Below are positions 22,571 through 34,227 of a stretch of 64,000 nucleotides of DNA, piece after piece. Source of the stretch: Lepus europaeus (Eukaryota; Chordata; Mammalia; Lagomorpha; Leporidae); NCBI RefSeq assembly GCF_033115175.1, contig NC_084835.1, positions 101,710,448 through 101,774,447 of the forward strand, given 5' to 3'. How positions within the stretch are numbered: the stretch's first letter is position 1; each line of letters starts with the position of its first letter. Position numbers and translations under genes: made by a program. The notes beneath the pieces are model-generated. The model saw only the letters and a program-made list of their open reading frames with translations, made no database searches and was not told the DNA's origin.

Positions 22571-23684
22571 AAAAAAACAAAACTAAGAGCAGGAAGTACA
22601 TAAATCACTTATATATGAGTGATTATTTAACTAGCATACTAAAAGCTTAACTGTGTACACACTTACTGATAACAACAGACAACTTCTATGAAGTCTGGAC
22701 ATCAAAGTTTCCATGGCTCCTATTTATGCAAGTAAAATATTACATCATGTAAAGTAGAAAGAAAATAAGAAAATAGAACTGGAGTATATAGTGTGCTCAT
22801 TCACTGGGCAGAGGTGAAACCCTTCTCTGTAAAAAGTGCATAATTAATCTCATATATCATCTCTAAGACTTTATTTCTTGGAACAAAACTTGTGTTGTTT
22901 TTCAACAATTCCTAAATATATAAATATCATGACTATTTGAATAAGATTCACTACATAAAACATCTTTTAAATCAGCCTTCTCTTCTTCCTTACCAGAACC
23001 TAACGCACAATCAGTACTGTTTTATATGAGCATATTATATCTTACATTTAATTGGAATAATTTATCTCTCAACTCCATTTATTTTATATGATTTGTTAAC
23101 ATCAGCATCATCAAACTATCAGAGGCAAATGGCTTACCATAAAATTAATGTTCCTGGCCCCAAGTTAGTTATTATTTAAATTCACAAATTCTTATGCTTC
23201 AAATATAATTACTTTTAGATGTACAAATGAAGTTGACTAACAATAAGTATAAAATGAAGTTATGAAATCGATTCATATGTTATACAACTTAGTATCACTA
23301 AATTTTTCTCAGTCACCTCAAAGCTAGCTGAACAGACCATTCTGCAGGCCCTGTTCTGACAGATGACAACAGGGCCATCCCAAGGCAAAACTATCTTCAG
23401 ATTCATTGTTCTAACCCCTTTATCCCATTTTTGCAACTCTTCCTTTACTTTTCCTTCCCCTCCTCCTGAAACTCCCAAGTCCTTCCACAGACATTTTCAT
23501 TTGGGTATGTGCAGGTCAATTAGAGAAGAGGAAAACAACATTCCCAAGGCAGAATACTGGTGGCACACAGAGCATCTGTTTTCTGCTTGGGGTAGAGAAT
23601 CTAGGGATTGGCTAAACTGCTAGTTCAAAACTAGTTCCTGCTTAGTTCGTTCTAAACATATATAAATGAAGTCTAATTCCCCTG
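22571..23684. other. No recognisable feature
   Basis: About 1.1 kb of AT-rich sequence. Short open frames at 23260-23623 have no motif. Confidence 0.4.
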
Positions 23685-23790
23685 CCATGTGTCAGCTATT
23701 TGACTATGACAAGTTCTTTAGTCTCTCACCTGTAAATTGGTAATATCTGATCTAATTTACCAGCATTTGGTTGAAACTAGTATGGGTTAA
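23685..23790 (+). mobile_element. MIR-like remnant
   Basis: 'TTTGACTATGACAAGTTCTTTAGTCTCTCACCTGTAAATTGG' follows the MIR core ('tgaccttgggcaagt...cctcatctgtaaaatgg' type). Confidence 0.5.
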
Positions 23791-23904
23791 ATGTTTGATG
23801 AGGACAAGATGTTTAAAATGTAAAAAATCATGGAACATAGCAAAGGAAATTATTATAAGATCGTATTACTTGGAAATTGAGGATCACAGGAAATACAACA
23901 TAGA

Positions 23905-24051
23905 CTTTTATTGCTTTTTTTCTTTTTGTTTATAAAGGGAACAAATTTCATACAGTTCGTATATGTAGTTTTAATAACATAATAATACTTTCATCTTACA
24001 TTCCCTACTCCCGCTCTCCCTCCCCCTTCCTTTCTTATTTCTCTCCCTCAC

Positions 24052-24090
<39 letters not shown>

Positions 24091-24143
24091 CTCTCTCTAA
24101 CTCTGCCTTTCAAATAAATAAATAAATATTAAAAAAAAAAAAA
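23905..24143. mobile_element. Old retrotransposon 3' ends with a pyrimidine microsatellite
   Basis: A T-rich start and C-rich tract (23905-24030) look like an older L1 3' end in reverse. A (CT)n tract at 24045-24100 leads into 'AACTCTGCCTTTCAAATAAATAAATAAATATT', the usual end of an older CSINE, here without its body. Confidence 0.45.
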
Positions 24144-24152
24144 AGAGTATGG

Positions 24153-24472
24153 GGCAGGTGCCGTGGCTCACTTGGTTAATCCTCCACCTGTGGCACCAGC
24201 ATCCCATATGGGCACCGGGTTCTAGTCCAGGTTGCTCCACTTCCAGTCCAGCTCTGCTGTGGCCTGGGAGAGCAGTGGAGGATGGTCCAAGTGTTTGGAC
24301 TCCTGCACCCTCATGGGAGACCAGAAGGAAGCACCTGGCTCCTGGATTTGGATTGGCACAGTACCAGCCGTGGCGGCCATTTGGGGAGTGAACCAACGGA
24401 AGGAAGACCTTTCTCTCTGTCTCTCTCTCTCACTGTCTATAACTCTGTCAAATAAAAAAAAAAATTTAAAAA
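24153..24472 (+). mobile_element. CSINE, full length
   Basis: Complete from 'GGCAGGTGCCGTGGCTC' to 'AACTCTGTCAAATAAAA'. The direct repeat AGAGTATGG (24144-24152) recurs as GGAGTATGG (24473-24481). It landed next to the A-rich tail of an earlier element. Confidence 0.93.
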
Positions 24473-24689
24473 GGAGTATGGACAAGGCTACAAACAGTAA
24501 TCAAATCTCAAAACATAAATTTCACTCATAGATACTACATTTTTGCATAGTATATATCAGTTACCACAAATCAAAAAAAAACATGATATTTGTCTTTTTG
24601 GACTGGATTTAAATCATTCAACAACCACAAGTTTTCTGTGCCTTCTCTTTGTCCACTCTGAATGTAACTAAAAGTGTATAAACTTCAGC

Positions 24690-24850
24690 AGGGCCTGGTC
24701 TACATCCCAATTCTGAAAAACCCAAGTTGTGAGATTATGATAATAATAATAATCCCAAACTTCCAAAATGTTTGCAAGGATGTCACAAGGTAACATGTGT
24801 AGCCTGACTAAAAGCCTGAAATGTGCTAGGTTCTTAACAAACAAAAGCTT
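24690..24850 (+). mobile_element. MIR-like remnant
   Basis: It has a '(GATAATAATAATAAT)' run, 'GCAAGGATGTCACAAGG' and 'AAAGCCTGAAATGTGCTAGG' in the order seen in MIR 3' halves. Confidence 0.4.
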
Positions 24851-25146
24851 CTAATTCTATTTTCACCTACTCTGTTTCACCAATTACAGTAAATAAGGAT
24901 TATACCTTGGTCTTCTTTAAATAGCTTAATCTCCTTCAAATAATTCCTAGGATCTGTAAAATTGTTTGCCATTTAGCATGAAATACATTCTAGGCAGAAA
25001 AAATTCAAAAAGAAAGAGAACAAAAGCATTGATCTAAAAAACTTACTTTGAAATAATGATTGAATGTGAAGACCAGAGCGCAAAAGTTGAGAGGGGAAAG
25101 AGAGGGAAAAGTCTATAAGATAAATTTTTTGTTCTTTCTCTTTTTT

Positions 25147-28100
25147 TTAATTTTTTTTTATTTAGTGAATATAAATTTCCAAAGTACAGCTTATGGATTA
25201 CAAAGGCTTTCCCCCCACACAACTTCTCCCCCCCGTAACCCTCCCCTTTCCCACTCGCTCTCCCCTTCCATTCCCATCAAGATTCATTTTCAATTCTCTT
25301 TATATATAGAAAATCAGTTTAGTATATATATAGATTTCAACAGTTTCTCTCCCATAGCAACGCAAAGTGAAAAAAATACTGTTGGAGTACTAGTTATAGC
25401 ATTAAATAACAGTGTACATCACATTAATGACCGAGATTCTGCAAAATTATTTAAAAAAAAAAGATTGATTATTTTTCTATGTAATTTCCAATTTAAAAAA
25501 CCAAGGTTTTTTTTTTTTCATTTTGAATTATCTTTATATTCAGGAGATCGCTTCAGTATATACTAAGTAAAGATTTCATCAGTTTGCACCCACACATAAC
25601 CACAAAGTGTAAGAATATTGTTTCAGTACTAGCTATATCATTACTTCACCTTCAACAACCTATTAAGGACAGATCCCACATGGGACGTAAGTACACAGTG
25701 AATCCTGATGTTGTTTTAACAATTTAACACTCTTGTTTATGGCGTCAGTAATCTCCCTAGGCTCTAGCCATAAGTTGCCGAGGCTATGGAAGCCTTTAGG
25801 GTTCGCCGTCTTCGATCCCATTCCGACAAGGCCATAGTCAAAGTGGAAGTTCTCTCCTCCCTTCAGAGAAAGGCACCTCCTACTTTGATGGCCCCGTTCT
25901 TTCCACTGGGATCACACTCGCTGAGATCCTTCATTTAGGTCTTCTTCTTCTTCATCTTTTTTTTTCCCCAGCGTGTCTTGGCTTTCCATGCCTAAAATAC
26001 TCTTATGGGCTCTTCAGCCAGATCCAATTGCCTTAAGGGCTGATTCTGAGGCCAGAGTGCTATTTAGGACATCTGTCATTCTATGAGTCTGCTGTGTCTC
26101 CCCCTTCCCATGTTGGATCCTTCTCTCCCTTTTTTTTTTTTAATCAGTTAGTATTAGCAGACATTAATCTTGCTTGTGTGATCCCTTTGACTCTTAGGCC
26201 TATCAGTGTGATCAGTTGTGAACTGAAATTGATCACCTGGGCTGGTGAGATGGCATTGGTACATGCCACCTTGATGGGATTGTATTGGAATCCCCTGGCA
26301 CTTTTCTAACTCCATCATTTGGGGCAAATCCAATTGAACATGTCCCCTATTATACATCTCCTCCTTCTCCTTTTCTCATTCTTATATTTAACCGGGATCG
26401 CTTTTCAGTTAAGATTTAGACACCTCAGAATAATTGTGTGTTAATTACAGGGTTTACAAAAAAAAATACTAAAATGGATAAAGTGTTACATTGTACATCA
26501 ACAGTCAGCACCATAGCTGATCAAGTCACTATTTCTCATAGTGTCCATTACACTTCCATATGTTACCCTTTGGTGCTCAATTAGTTGTCACCGAACAGGG
26601 GAAACAAATGATATTTGTTTCTTTGGGACTGGCTTAATTCACTTAGCATGATGCTTTCCAGATTGCTCCATCTTGTTGCAAATGACTGGGTTTCATTGTT
26701 CCTTACTGCTGTATAGTATTCCATAGAGTACATGTCCCATAGTTTCTTTATCCAGTCTACTGTTGATGGGCATTTGGGTTGGTACCAGGTCTTAGCTATT
26801 GTGAATTGAGCTGCAATAAACATTAATGCGCAGATGGTTTTTTTGTTTGCCAATTTAATTTCTTTTGGGTAAATTCCAAGGAGTGGGATGGCTGGGTTGA
26901 ATGGTAGGGTTATGTTCAGGTTTCTGAGGAATCTCCAGACTGACTTCCATAGTGGCTTAACCAGTTTGCATTCCCACCAACAGTGGGTTAGTGTCCCTTT
27001 TTCCCCACATCCTCTCCAGCATCTATTGTTGGTTGATTTCTGAATGTGGGCCATTCTCACCGGGGTGAGGTGAAACCTCATTGTGGTTTTGATTTGCATT
27101 TCTCTGATTGCTAGTGATCTTGAACATTTTTTCATGTGTGTATTGGCCATTTGGATTTCCTCTTTTGAAAAATGTCTGTTGAGGTCTTTGGCCCATCTCT
27201 TAAGTGGATTGTTTGTTTTGATGTTGTGGAGTTTCTTGATTTCTTTGTAGATTCTGGTTATCAACCCTTTATCTGTAGTATAGTTTGCAAATATTTTTTT
27301 CCCATTCTGTCGGTTGCCTCTTCACTTTCCTGACTGTTTCTTTTGCAGTACAGAAACTTCTCAGTTTGATGCAATCCCAATAGTTAATTTTGGCTTTGAC
27401 TGCCTGTGCTCCTGGGGTCTTTTCCAAGAAGTCTTTGCCTGTGCCTATATCTTGCAGGGTTTCTACAATGCTCTCTAATAATTTGATGGTTGGTGTCTGG
27501 TCATAGATTTAAGTTTTTGATCCATGTTGAGTGGATTTTTGTGTAAGGTGAAAGGTAGAGATCTTGCTTCATGATTCTGCACGTGGAAATCCAGTTTTCC
27601 CAGCACCATTTATTGAATAGACTGTCCTTATTCCAGGGATTGGTTTTGGATCCTTGATCAAATATGAGTTGGCTGTAGATATTTGGGTTGATTTCTGGTA
27701 TTTCTATTCTGTTCCATTGGCCTATCCATCTGTTTCTGTACCAGTACCATGCTGTTTTGATAACAACTGCCCTGTAGTATGTCCTGAAATCTGGGATTGT
27801 GATGCCTCCGGCTTTGTTTTTGTTGTACAAGATTGCTTTAGCTATTCGAGGTCTCCTGTGTCTCCATATGAATTTCAGCATCATTTTTTCCAGATCTGAG
27901 AAGAATGTCTTTGGTATTTTAATTGGTATTGCATTGAATGTATAAATTGCTTTTGGGAGAATGGACATTTTGATGATATGATTCTTCCAATCCATGAGCA
28001 TGGAAGATTCCTCCATTTTTTGGTATCCTCTTCTATTTCTTTCTCTAAGGTTTTGTAATTTTCATCGTAGAGATCTTTAACGTCCTTGGTTAAGTTTATT

Positions 28101-28280
28101 CCAAAGTATTTGATTGTTTTTGTAGCTATTGAGAATGGGATTGAACTTAGAAGTTCTTTCTCAGCCGTGGCATTGTCTGTGTATACAAAGGCTGTTGATT
28201 TTTGTGGATTAATTTTATATCCTGCTACTTTGCCAAACTCTTCTATGAGTTCCAATAATCTCTTAGTAGAGTTCTTTGGG
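25147..28280 (-). mobile_element. L1, 5'-truncated in ORF2, reverse orientation
   Basis: The poly(A)/3'UTR lies at the left (25147-26575, with a C-rich tract at 25205-25275 that is the reversed G-rich 3'UTR). The 3' part of ORF2 is at the right. Coding homology on the minus strand runs from just after the RT FADD motif (near 28275) to the Cys-rich C-terminus (27010-26950, '[18 protein letters not shown]'). The direct repeat TTGTTCTTTCT(C/T)TTTT at 25129-25145 and 28281-28295 marks the insertion. Truncation is the usual outcome of incomplete L1 reverse transcription. Confidence 0.96.
26581..28280 (-). pseudogene. L1 ORF2 C-terminal part, frameshifted
   Basis: ORF2p is the L1 endonuclease/reverse transcriptase. 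Only the part after the RT active site is present. It is spread over three frames (28306-27881, 28016-27501, 27264-26581 on the minus strand), so at least two frameshifts separate the thumb region from the Cys-rich domain. The Cys-rich segment itself is intact. The short frame overlap at 27881-28016 places one frameshift there. Not functional: no endonuclease and no RT catalytic domain. Confidence 0.93.
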
Positions 28281-28309
28281 TTGTTCTTTCTTTTTAAAAA
28301 GTGCAACTG

Positions 28310-28415
28310 ACTGATTTGATCAGTTAATGCTTATTTAGGTGTTGAAACATTACACTGTACCCCATCAAAATGTACAAGTATTATATGTTAATCAAAAAAT
28401 AAAAAGTAAAAGCAA
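28310..28415 (+). mobile_element. L1M 3' terminus
   Basis: 'GTTGAAACATTACACTGTACCCCATCAAAATGTACAAG' and a closing 'TTAATCAAAAAATAAAAAG' are typical of L1M ends. The younger L1 at 25147-28280 landed just upstream of it. Confidence 0.55.
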
Positions 28416-29194
28416 CTGAAAATGCAGTTTCTTATTATTTTCTTCTTATATTCTTGATATAATCATTGAACATCTTCATTAGGGTCTGAAAATGTACTCA
28501 TTATAAAATAAAGCTAATTTTTTGGCTCAAACATGACAGTCTTGAATAAATACCATAAATACAATTCCCCATGCTCTCCCCAAGTCAACCTTTATGTCCA
28601 TTACCTGTGGTGTAGTTCTGAGCTGATAGAACTTGGGACTGACCCATGGTGACATTTCCCACTTTGTCGTGGTAGAAATCTCATCAGGAATCAAATACAT
28701 CAGTAAATTGAAATCCTAGCTAGCCACTTAGCAGCATGAAGAAATATTATGACCAATCTCAGGAAAATTGTTCTCAAATGGTAAGTTATTGGAGATGACA
28801 TAAAAGCTAAGCCTTGAGCCTAGTGTGCCAAAAAAACCCACTGGAAAAACAAGGAAATACATCAAACTATTTTTTGATGGGATTAAAGACGTGTTACCAC
28901 TCCTAACATTCAAAGTAAGTAATCATTCAATTGAATTCAACCACTTCTAATTAATTAATTAGACACAATAAGTCTACTTGTGGAATCACTCCTGGTAAAC
29001 TTCCCTGAGAATATCAAGGAAGGAAATAGAAAATCTATAAATGCCATAGAAAATATATTCCAGGTTCCTGTGTCTCTAGTCTACACCAATCCCCCATAAA
29101 ATGATTTGAGTTCATTTAACAAGTTATCAAAATGAGAACTCCAAAAATTATCATTTCTATGACTCTGAGTATTTCAAATGACTGATTTTTAGGT
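28416..29194. other. No recognisable feature
   Basis: About 0.8 kb without a gene or an identifiable repeat. Confidence 0.4.
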
Positions 29195-29206
29195 CTCAAT
29201 TATTCT

Positions 29207-29536
29207 GGCTGGCGCTGTGGCTCACTAGGCTAATCCTCCACCTGCGGCGCCGGTACCTTGGGTTCTAGTCCCGGTTAGGGTGCCAGTTCTGTCCTAGTTG
29301 CTCCTCTTCCAGTCCAGTTCTCTGCTGTGGCCTGGGAGGGCAGTGGAGGATGGTCCAGGTCCTTGGGCCCTGCACCCACATCGGAGACCAGGAGGAAGCA
29401 CCTGGCTCCTGGTTTTGGATTGGCATAGCGCCAGCCAAGGTAGCCATTTAGGGGGTGAACCAACGGAAGGAAGACCTTTCTCTCTGTCTCTCTTTCTCTC
29501 TCACTGTCTACTCTGCCTGTCAAATTAAAAAAAAAA
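29207..29536 (+). mobile_element. CSINE, full length
   Basis: Complete from 'GGCTGGCGCTGTGGCTC' to 'CTACTCTGCCTGTC' and A tail. TSD: CTCAATTATTC (29195-29205) against TTCAGTTATTC (about 29539-29549), slightly diverged. Confidence 0.94.
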
Positions 29537-29548
29537 GCTTCAGTTATT

Positions 29549-29914
29549 CCAATAATTACCTCATAGATGCACCTTGCTCCCCCCACCACCCCACCAAAAA
29601 AAAAAAAATACAGATGTTCATCCTAGCATCTTGCTTGAATTCATCTTATTGTGGTTGTTTTCTCCTTTCTTCTGGAAACAAGAAATGCTGTTTTCTAACA
29701 TATTTAACTGGGAAGATCACTTTTTATATGATCTCAGATTTCTAAGAAATTAGATAATTCAATATCTTATCACTTATAACAGCTATAGTATTCAATTTGG
29801 GTTGATTTCTATGATCCTAAAATTATTTTTGACCAAAATTCTTGAAGAAAATATGTGCTATCTACTGTGGTCCAACATCTAGAGTACTTGAAAAACCCAT
29901 TCAATAGTTTTGAT
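29549..29914. other. No recognisable feature
   Basis: AT-rich sequence with a 13-base A run near 29597-29609. Nothing else is seen. Confidence 0.4.
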
Positions 29915-30010
29915 GTTTTTGTAACCCCCAAAACTCATGTTGAAACTTAATTCCCAGTGCAACAGTATTGTGAGGTGGAGCCTAATAGGAGCTGGTAGGT
30001 TATGAAGGCT
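29915..30010 (+). mobile_element. MLT1/MST-like LTR 5' fragment
   Basis: 'CCCCCAAAACTCATGTTGAAACTTAATTCCCAGTG' and 'GAGGTGGAGCCTAATAGGAGCTGG' match the start of a MaLR LTR. It is cut off where L1 homology starts near 30012. Confidence 0.65.
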
Positions 30011-30217
30011 GCACCCTGGAGAGCTGAACAGAGCTCCCTGGTCACACCCTACACACCTCTAGATTTTCACTAAAAGCAGACACTCCACTAATCTACAGAG
30101 GTATAGTACAAACATAAAAGCTGCCACAGCAAAAAAGCAAAGAATAAACCAACAAGTATCTCCACAAATGTTAATAACAATCACACCCATTCAAGAAACA
30201 AGAATAAGGAAGACAAT

Positions 30218-31135
30218 ATGATGCTCCCAAAAGAACATAACACTTCAATACTAGATTGTGAAGATGAAGAAATTGAAGAAGTCTCAGAAATGGAATTCAA
30301 AAAATTCATCATAGGATTACATAAAAATTATCAGAAGCAAATGCATGACCTACATGAAATCTTTCATGACATGAAAGAAAATTTCTCCCACAAAATTGAG
30401 GTCTTAAAAGAAATCAAAATGAAATGAAGAATTCAATAGAACAAATAAAAAAATGCAGTCGAAAGCCTCAGCAACAGAATTGGTGAAGCAGAGGAAAGAA
30501 TATCCGACTTAGAAAACAAAGCACAAGAAATTATACAGTCAGACCTAAAATAGAAGAGGAAATTAGAAAACTAAAAAACACTGTTGGGGAACTACATGAT
30601 ACTATAAAATGACTCAATCTACAATTTCTAGGAGGTCCTGATGATATGGAAAGAGAGAAAGGATTAGAAAGTATTTTTAGTGAGATAATAATGAAAACTT
30701 CCCCAATTTGGAGAAAGGAAGGGACATCCAAGTACAGGAAGCACATAGAATCCCTAACAGACAGAAACGATCTTCACCACAACACATTGTAATCAAATTC
30801 ACCACAATAAAACATAAAGAAAAGATTGTAAAATGTGTACCAGATACACACCAGATTACTTTCAGAGGATCTCCAATTAGACTCACAGCAGACTTCTCAT
30901 CAAAAAACAGTTCAGGCTAGAAGATAATGGAGAGATATAGTTCAAGTCTTAAGAGAAAAAAAAAACTGTCAACCCAGAATATTATACCCTGAAAAGCTCT
31001 CATTTATGAATAAATGAGAAATAAAGACCTTCCATAAGAAACAGAAGTAGAAAGAATTTGCCAGCACACATCCAGCCCTGCAAAAGATGCTTAAGGATAT
31101 ACTACACAACAGAAACTCAGAAACATGGTCATCAC
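30218..31135 (+). pseudogene. Decayed L1 ORF1 of the old L1
   Basis: ORF1p is the L1 nucleic-acid chaperone (coiled coil, RRM, C-terminal domain). Colinear matches to the intact copy at 38438-39475 are visible: 'DCEDEEIEEVSEMEFKKFI' near the N-terminus, the RRM/CTD stretch 'SPIRLTADFSS' at about 30870-30900, and a 'QPRILYP'-like end region near 30970. Stops at 30425 and elsewhere and several indels split it into short frames. Confidence 0.88.
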
Positions 31136-31774
31136 TATGAAAGAAAGTAAAGGAAAAAAACTTCCAGTAAAAGTACAAAGGAAATCCAAAGTAAAAAACA
31201 GGAATATCTTTGGGAAAATGGCAGAGGAAAGTTGTTGCTTCTCAATAGTTAACTTGAATGTAAATGGCCTTAACTCTCCAGTTAAAAGACACAGACTGGC
31301 TGAATGGATTAAAAAACAAAACCCATCTATTTGCTGCCTACAAAAAATACAACTCAACAACAAAGATGCACACAGATTGAAAGTGTAAGGATGGAAAAAG
31401 ATATTCCATGCTAACAGAAACCGAAAAAGAGATAGCTAGTGTAGCCATCCTAGTATCAGACAAAATAGGCTTCAACACAAAAACTGTTAAAAGAGACAAA
31501 GAAGGGTACTATGTAATGATTAAGGGATCAATTCAACAGGAAGATATCACTATTATAAATGTATATGTACCTAATTATATGGCACCTGGCTATTTAAAGG
31601 AAAAGTTAAGTAATCTAAAGGGAGATATAGACTCAAAAATTATAGTAATGGTGGACTTTAATACCCCACTTTCAGCAATGGACAGATCAACCAGACACCA
31701 AAATCAGCAAGGAAACAACAGAGTTAATAGATACTATAGACCAAATGGACCTCGCAGGTATCTATAGAACTTTT

Positions 31775-34227
31775 TTTTTCTTTTTTTTTCTTTTTTTTTA
31801 TTAAACTTTTATTTAATGAATATAAATTTCCAAAGTACAGCTTATGGGTTACAATGGCTTCCCCCTCCCAAAACTTCCCTCCCACCCACAACCCTCCCCT
31901 TTCCCACTCCCTCTCCCCTTCCAAACACATCATGATTCATTTTCAATTCTCTTTATATACAAAAGATCAGTTTAGTATAAATTAGGTAACGATTTCAACA
32001 GTTTGCCCCCATATAGCAACACAAAGTGAAAAAAAAATACTGTTGGAGTACTAGTTACAGCATTAAATAAGAGTGTACAGCACATTAAAGGCAGAGATCC
32101 TACATAATATTTTTTTAAAAATTAATTAATTTTCTATGCCATTTCCAATTTAACACCAGGTTTTTTTTTCATTTCCAATTATCTTTATATACAGAAGATC
32201 GATTCAGTATATAATTAGTAAAGATCTCATCAGTTTGTACCCACGCAGAAACACAAAGTGTAAAAATACTGTTTCAGTACTAGTTATAGCATCACTGCAC
32301 ATTAGACAACACATTAAGGACAGATCCCACATGGGATGTAAGTACACAGTGACTCCTGTTGCTGATTTAACAATTTGACACTCCTGTTCATGGCATCAGT
32401 AATCTCCCTAGGCTCTAGTCATGAGTTGCCAGGGCTATGGAAGCCTTTAGGGTTCGCTGACTTTGATCTTATTCCAATAGGGTCATAGTCAAAGTGGAAG
32501 TTCTCTCCTCCCTTCAGAGAAAGGTACCTCCTTCTTTGATGGCCCCGTTCTTTCCACTGGGATCTCACTCACAGAGATCTTTCATTTAGGTCTTCTGCTT
32601 TTTTTCTTTTCCATGGTATCTTGGCTTTCCATGCCTACAATACTCTCATGGGCTCTTCAGCCAGATCCGAATGCCTTAAGGGCTGATTCTGAGGCCAGAG
32701 TGTTGTTTAGGACATCTGCCATTCTATGAGTTTGCTGTGTATCCCACTTCCCATGTTGGATCTTTCTCTCTCTTTTTGATTCTATCAGTTAATATTAGCA
32801 GACACTAGTCTTGTTTGTGTGATCCCTTTGTTTCTTAGACCTATCCAGGCCATCGAATGTGAACTGAAATTGATCACTTGGACTAGTGAGATGGCATTGG
32901 TACATGCCACCTTGATGGGATTGTATTGGAATCCCCTGGCACATTTCTAACTCCATCATTTGGGGCAAGACTGATTGTGCATGTCCCAAATTGTGCATCT
33001 CCTCCCTCTCTTTTTCCACTCTGAAATTTAACAGGGATCACTTTTCAGTTAAAATTTAAACACCTAAGAATAATTGTGTGTTAATTACAGAGTTCAACCA
33101 CTAGTACTAGAACAACAACAACAACAACAAATACTAAAAAGGATAAAGTATTACATTGTACATCTAGAGTCAGGACAAGAGCTGATCAGGTCATTGTTTC
33201 TTATAGTGTCCATTTCACTTCAACAGGTTTCCCCTTTGGTGCTCAGTTGTCACTGATCAGGGAAAACAAATGATATTTTTCTCTTTGGGACTGGCTTAAT
33301 ACACTCAGCATGATGCTTTCCAGATCCTTCCATCTTGTTGCAAATGACTGGGTTTCATTGTTCCTTACTGCTGTATAGTATTCCATAGAGTACATGTCCC
33401 ATAATTTCTTTATCCAGTCTACTGTTGATGGGCATTTGGGTTGGTTCCAGGTCTTAGCTATTGTGAATTGAGCTGCAATAAACATTAATGTGCAGATGGC
33501 TTTTTTATTAGCCAAATTAATTTCCTTTGGGTAAATTCCAAGGCGTGGGATGGCTGAGTTGTATGGTAGGGTTATGTTCAGGTTTCTGAGGAATCTCCAG
33601 ACTGACTTCCATAGTGGCCTAACCAGTTTGCATTCCCACCAACAGTGGGTTAGTGTCCCTTTTTCCCCACATCCTCTCCACATCTATTGTTGGTAGATTT
33701 CTGGATGTGAGCCATTCTCACAGGGGTGAGGTGAAACCTCACTGTGGTTTTGATTTGCATTTCTCTGATTGCTAGTGATCTTGAATATTTTTTCATGTGT
33801 CTGTTGGCCATTTGGATTTCCTCTTTTGAAAAATGTCTGTTGAGGTCTTTGGCCCATATCTTAAGTGGATTGTTTGTTTTGATGTTGTGGAGTTTCTTGA
33901 TTTCTTTGTAGATTCTGGTTATCAACCCTTTATCTGTAGGATAGTTTGCAAATATTTTTTCCCATTCTGTCGGTTGCCTCTTCACTTTCCTGACTGTTTC
34001 TTTTGAAGTACAGAAACTTCTCAGTTTGATGCAATCCCAAATGTTAATTTTGGTTTTGACTGCCTGTTCTCCTGGGGTCTTTTCCAAGAAGTCTTTGCCT
34101 GTACCTATATCTTGCAGAGTTTCTCCAATGCTCTCTAATAATTTGATGGTTTCGGGTCGTAGATTTAAGTCTTTAATCCACGTTGAGTGAATTTTTGTGT
34201 AAGGTGAAAGGTAGGGGTCTTGCTTCA
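31775..34227 (-). mobile_element. L1, 5'-truncated, inserted in the ORF2 endonuclease region of the old L1
   Basis: 3'UTR and poly(T) lie at the left (T-rich 31771-31800, C-rich 31860-31922). The ORF2 C-terminal part is at 33243-34227. The exact 9-bp repeat AGAACTTTT at 31766-31774 and 34228-34236 is the TSD. The host ORF2 reading resumes right after it. The direction is opposite to the host element. Confidence 0.95.
33243..34227 (-). pseudogene. L1 ORF2 C-terminal fragment (nested copy)
   Basis: On the minus strand it starts inside ORF2 at '[23 protein letters not shown]' and runs to the C-terminus in two frames (34228-33650 and 33683-33243). A one-base deletion in the Cys-rich domain near 33670 causes the shift ('GEDVGKKGH' in one frame, '[17 protein letters not shown]' in the other). 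It lacks the endonuclease and RT. Confidence 0.92.

Noticed and set aside
25060..25566. 168-codon plus-strand frame
   Set aside because: It is antisense to the 3'UTR of a minus-strand L1; no known domain, composition explained by the repeat.
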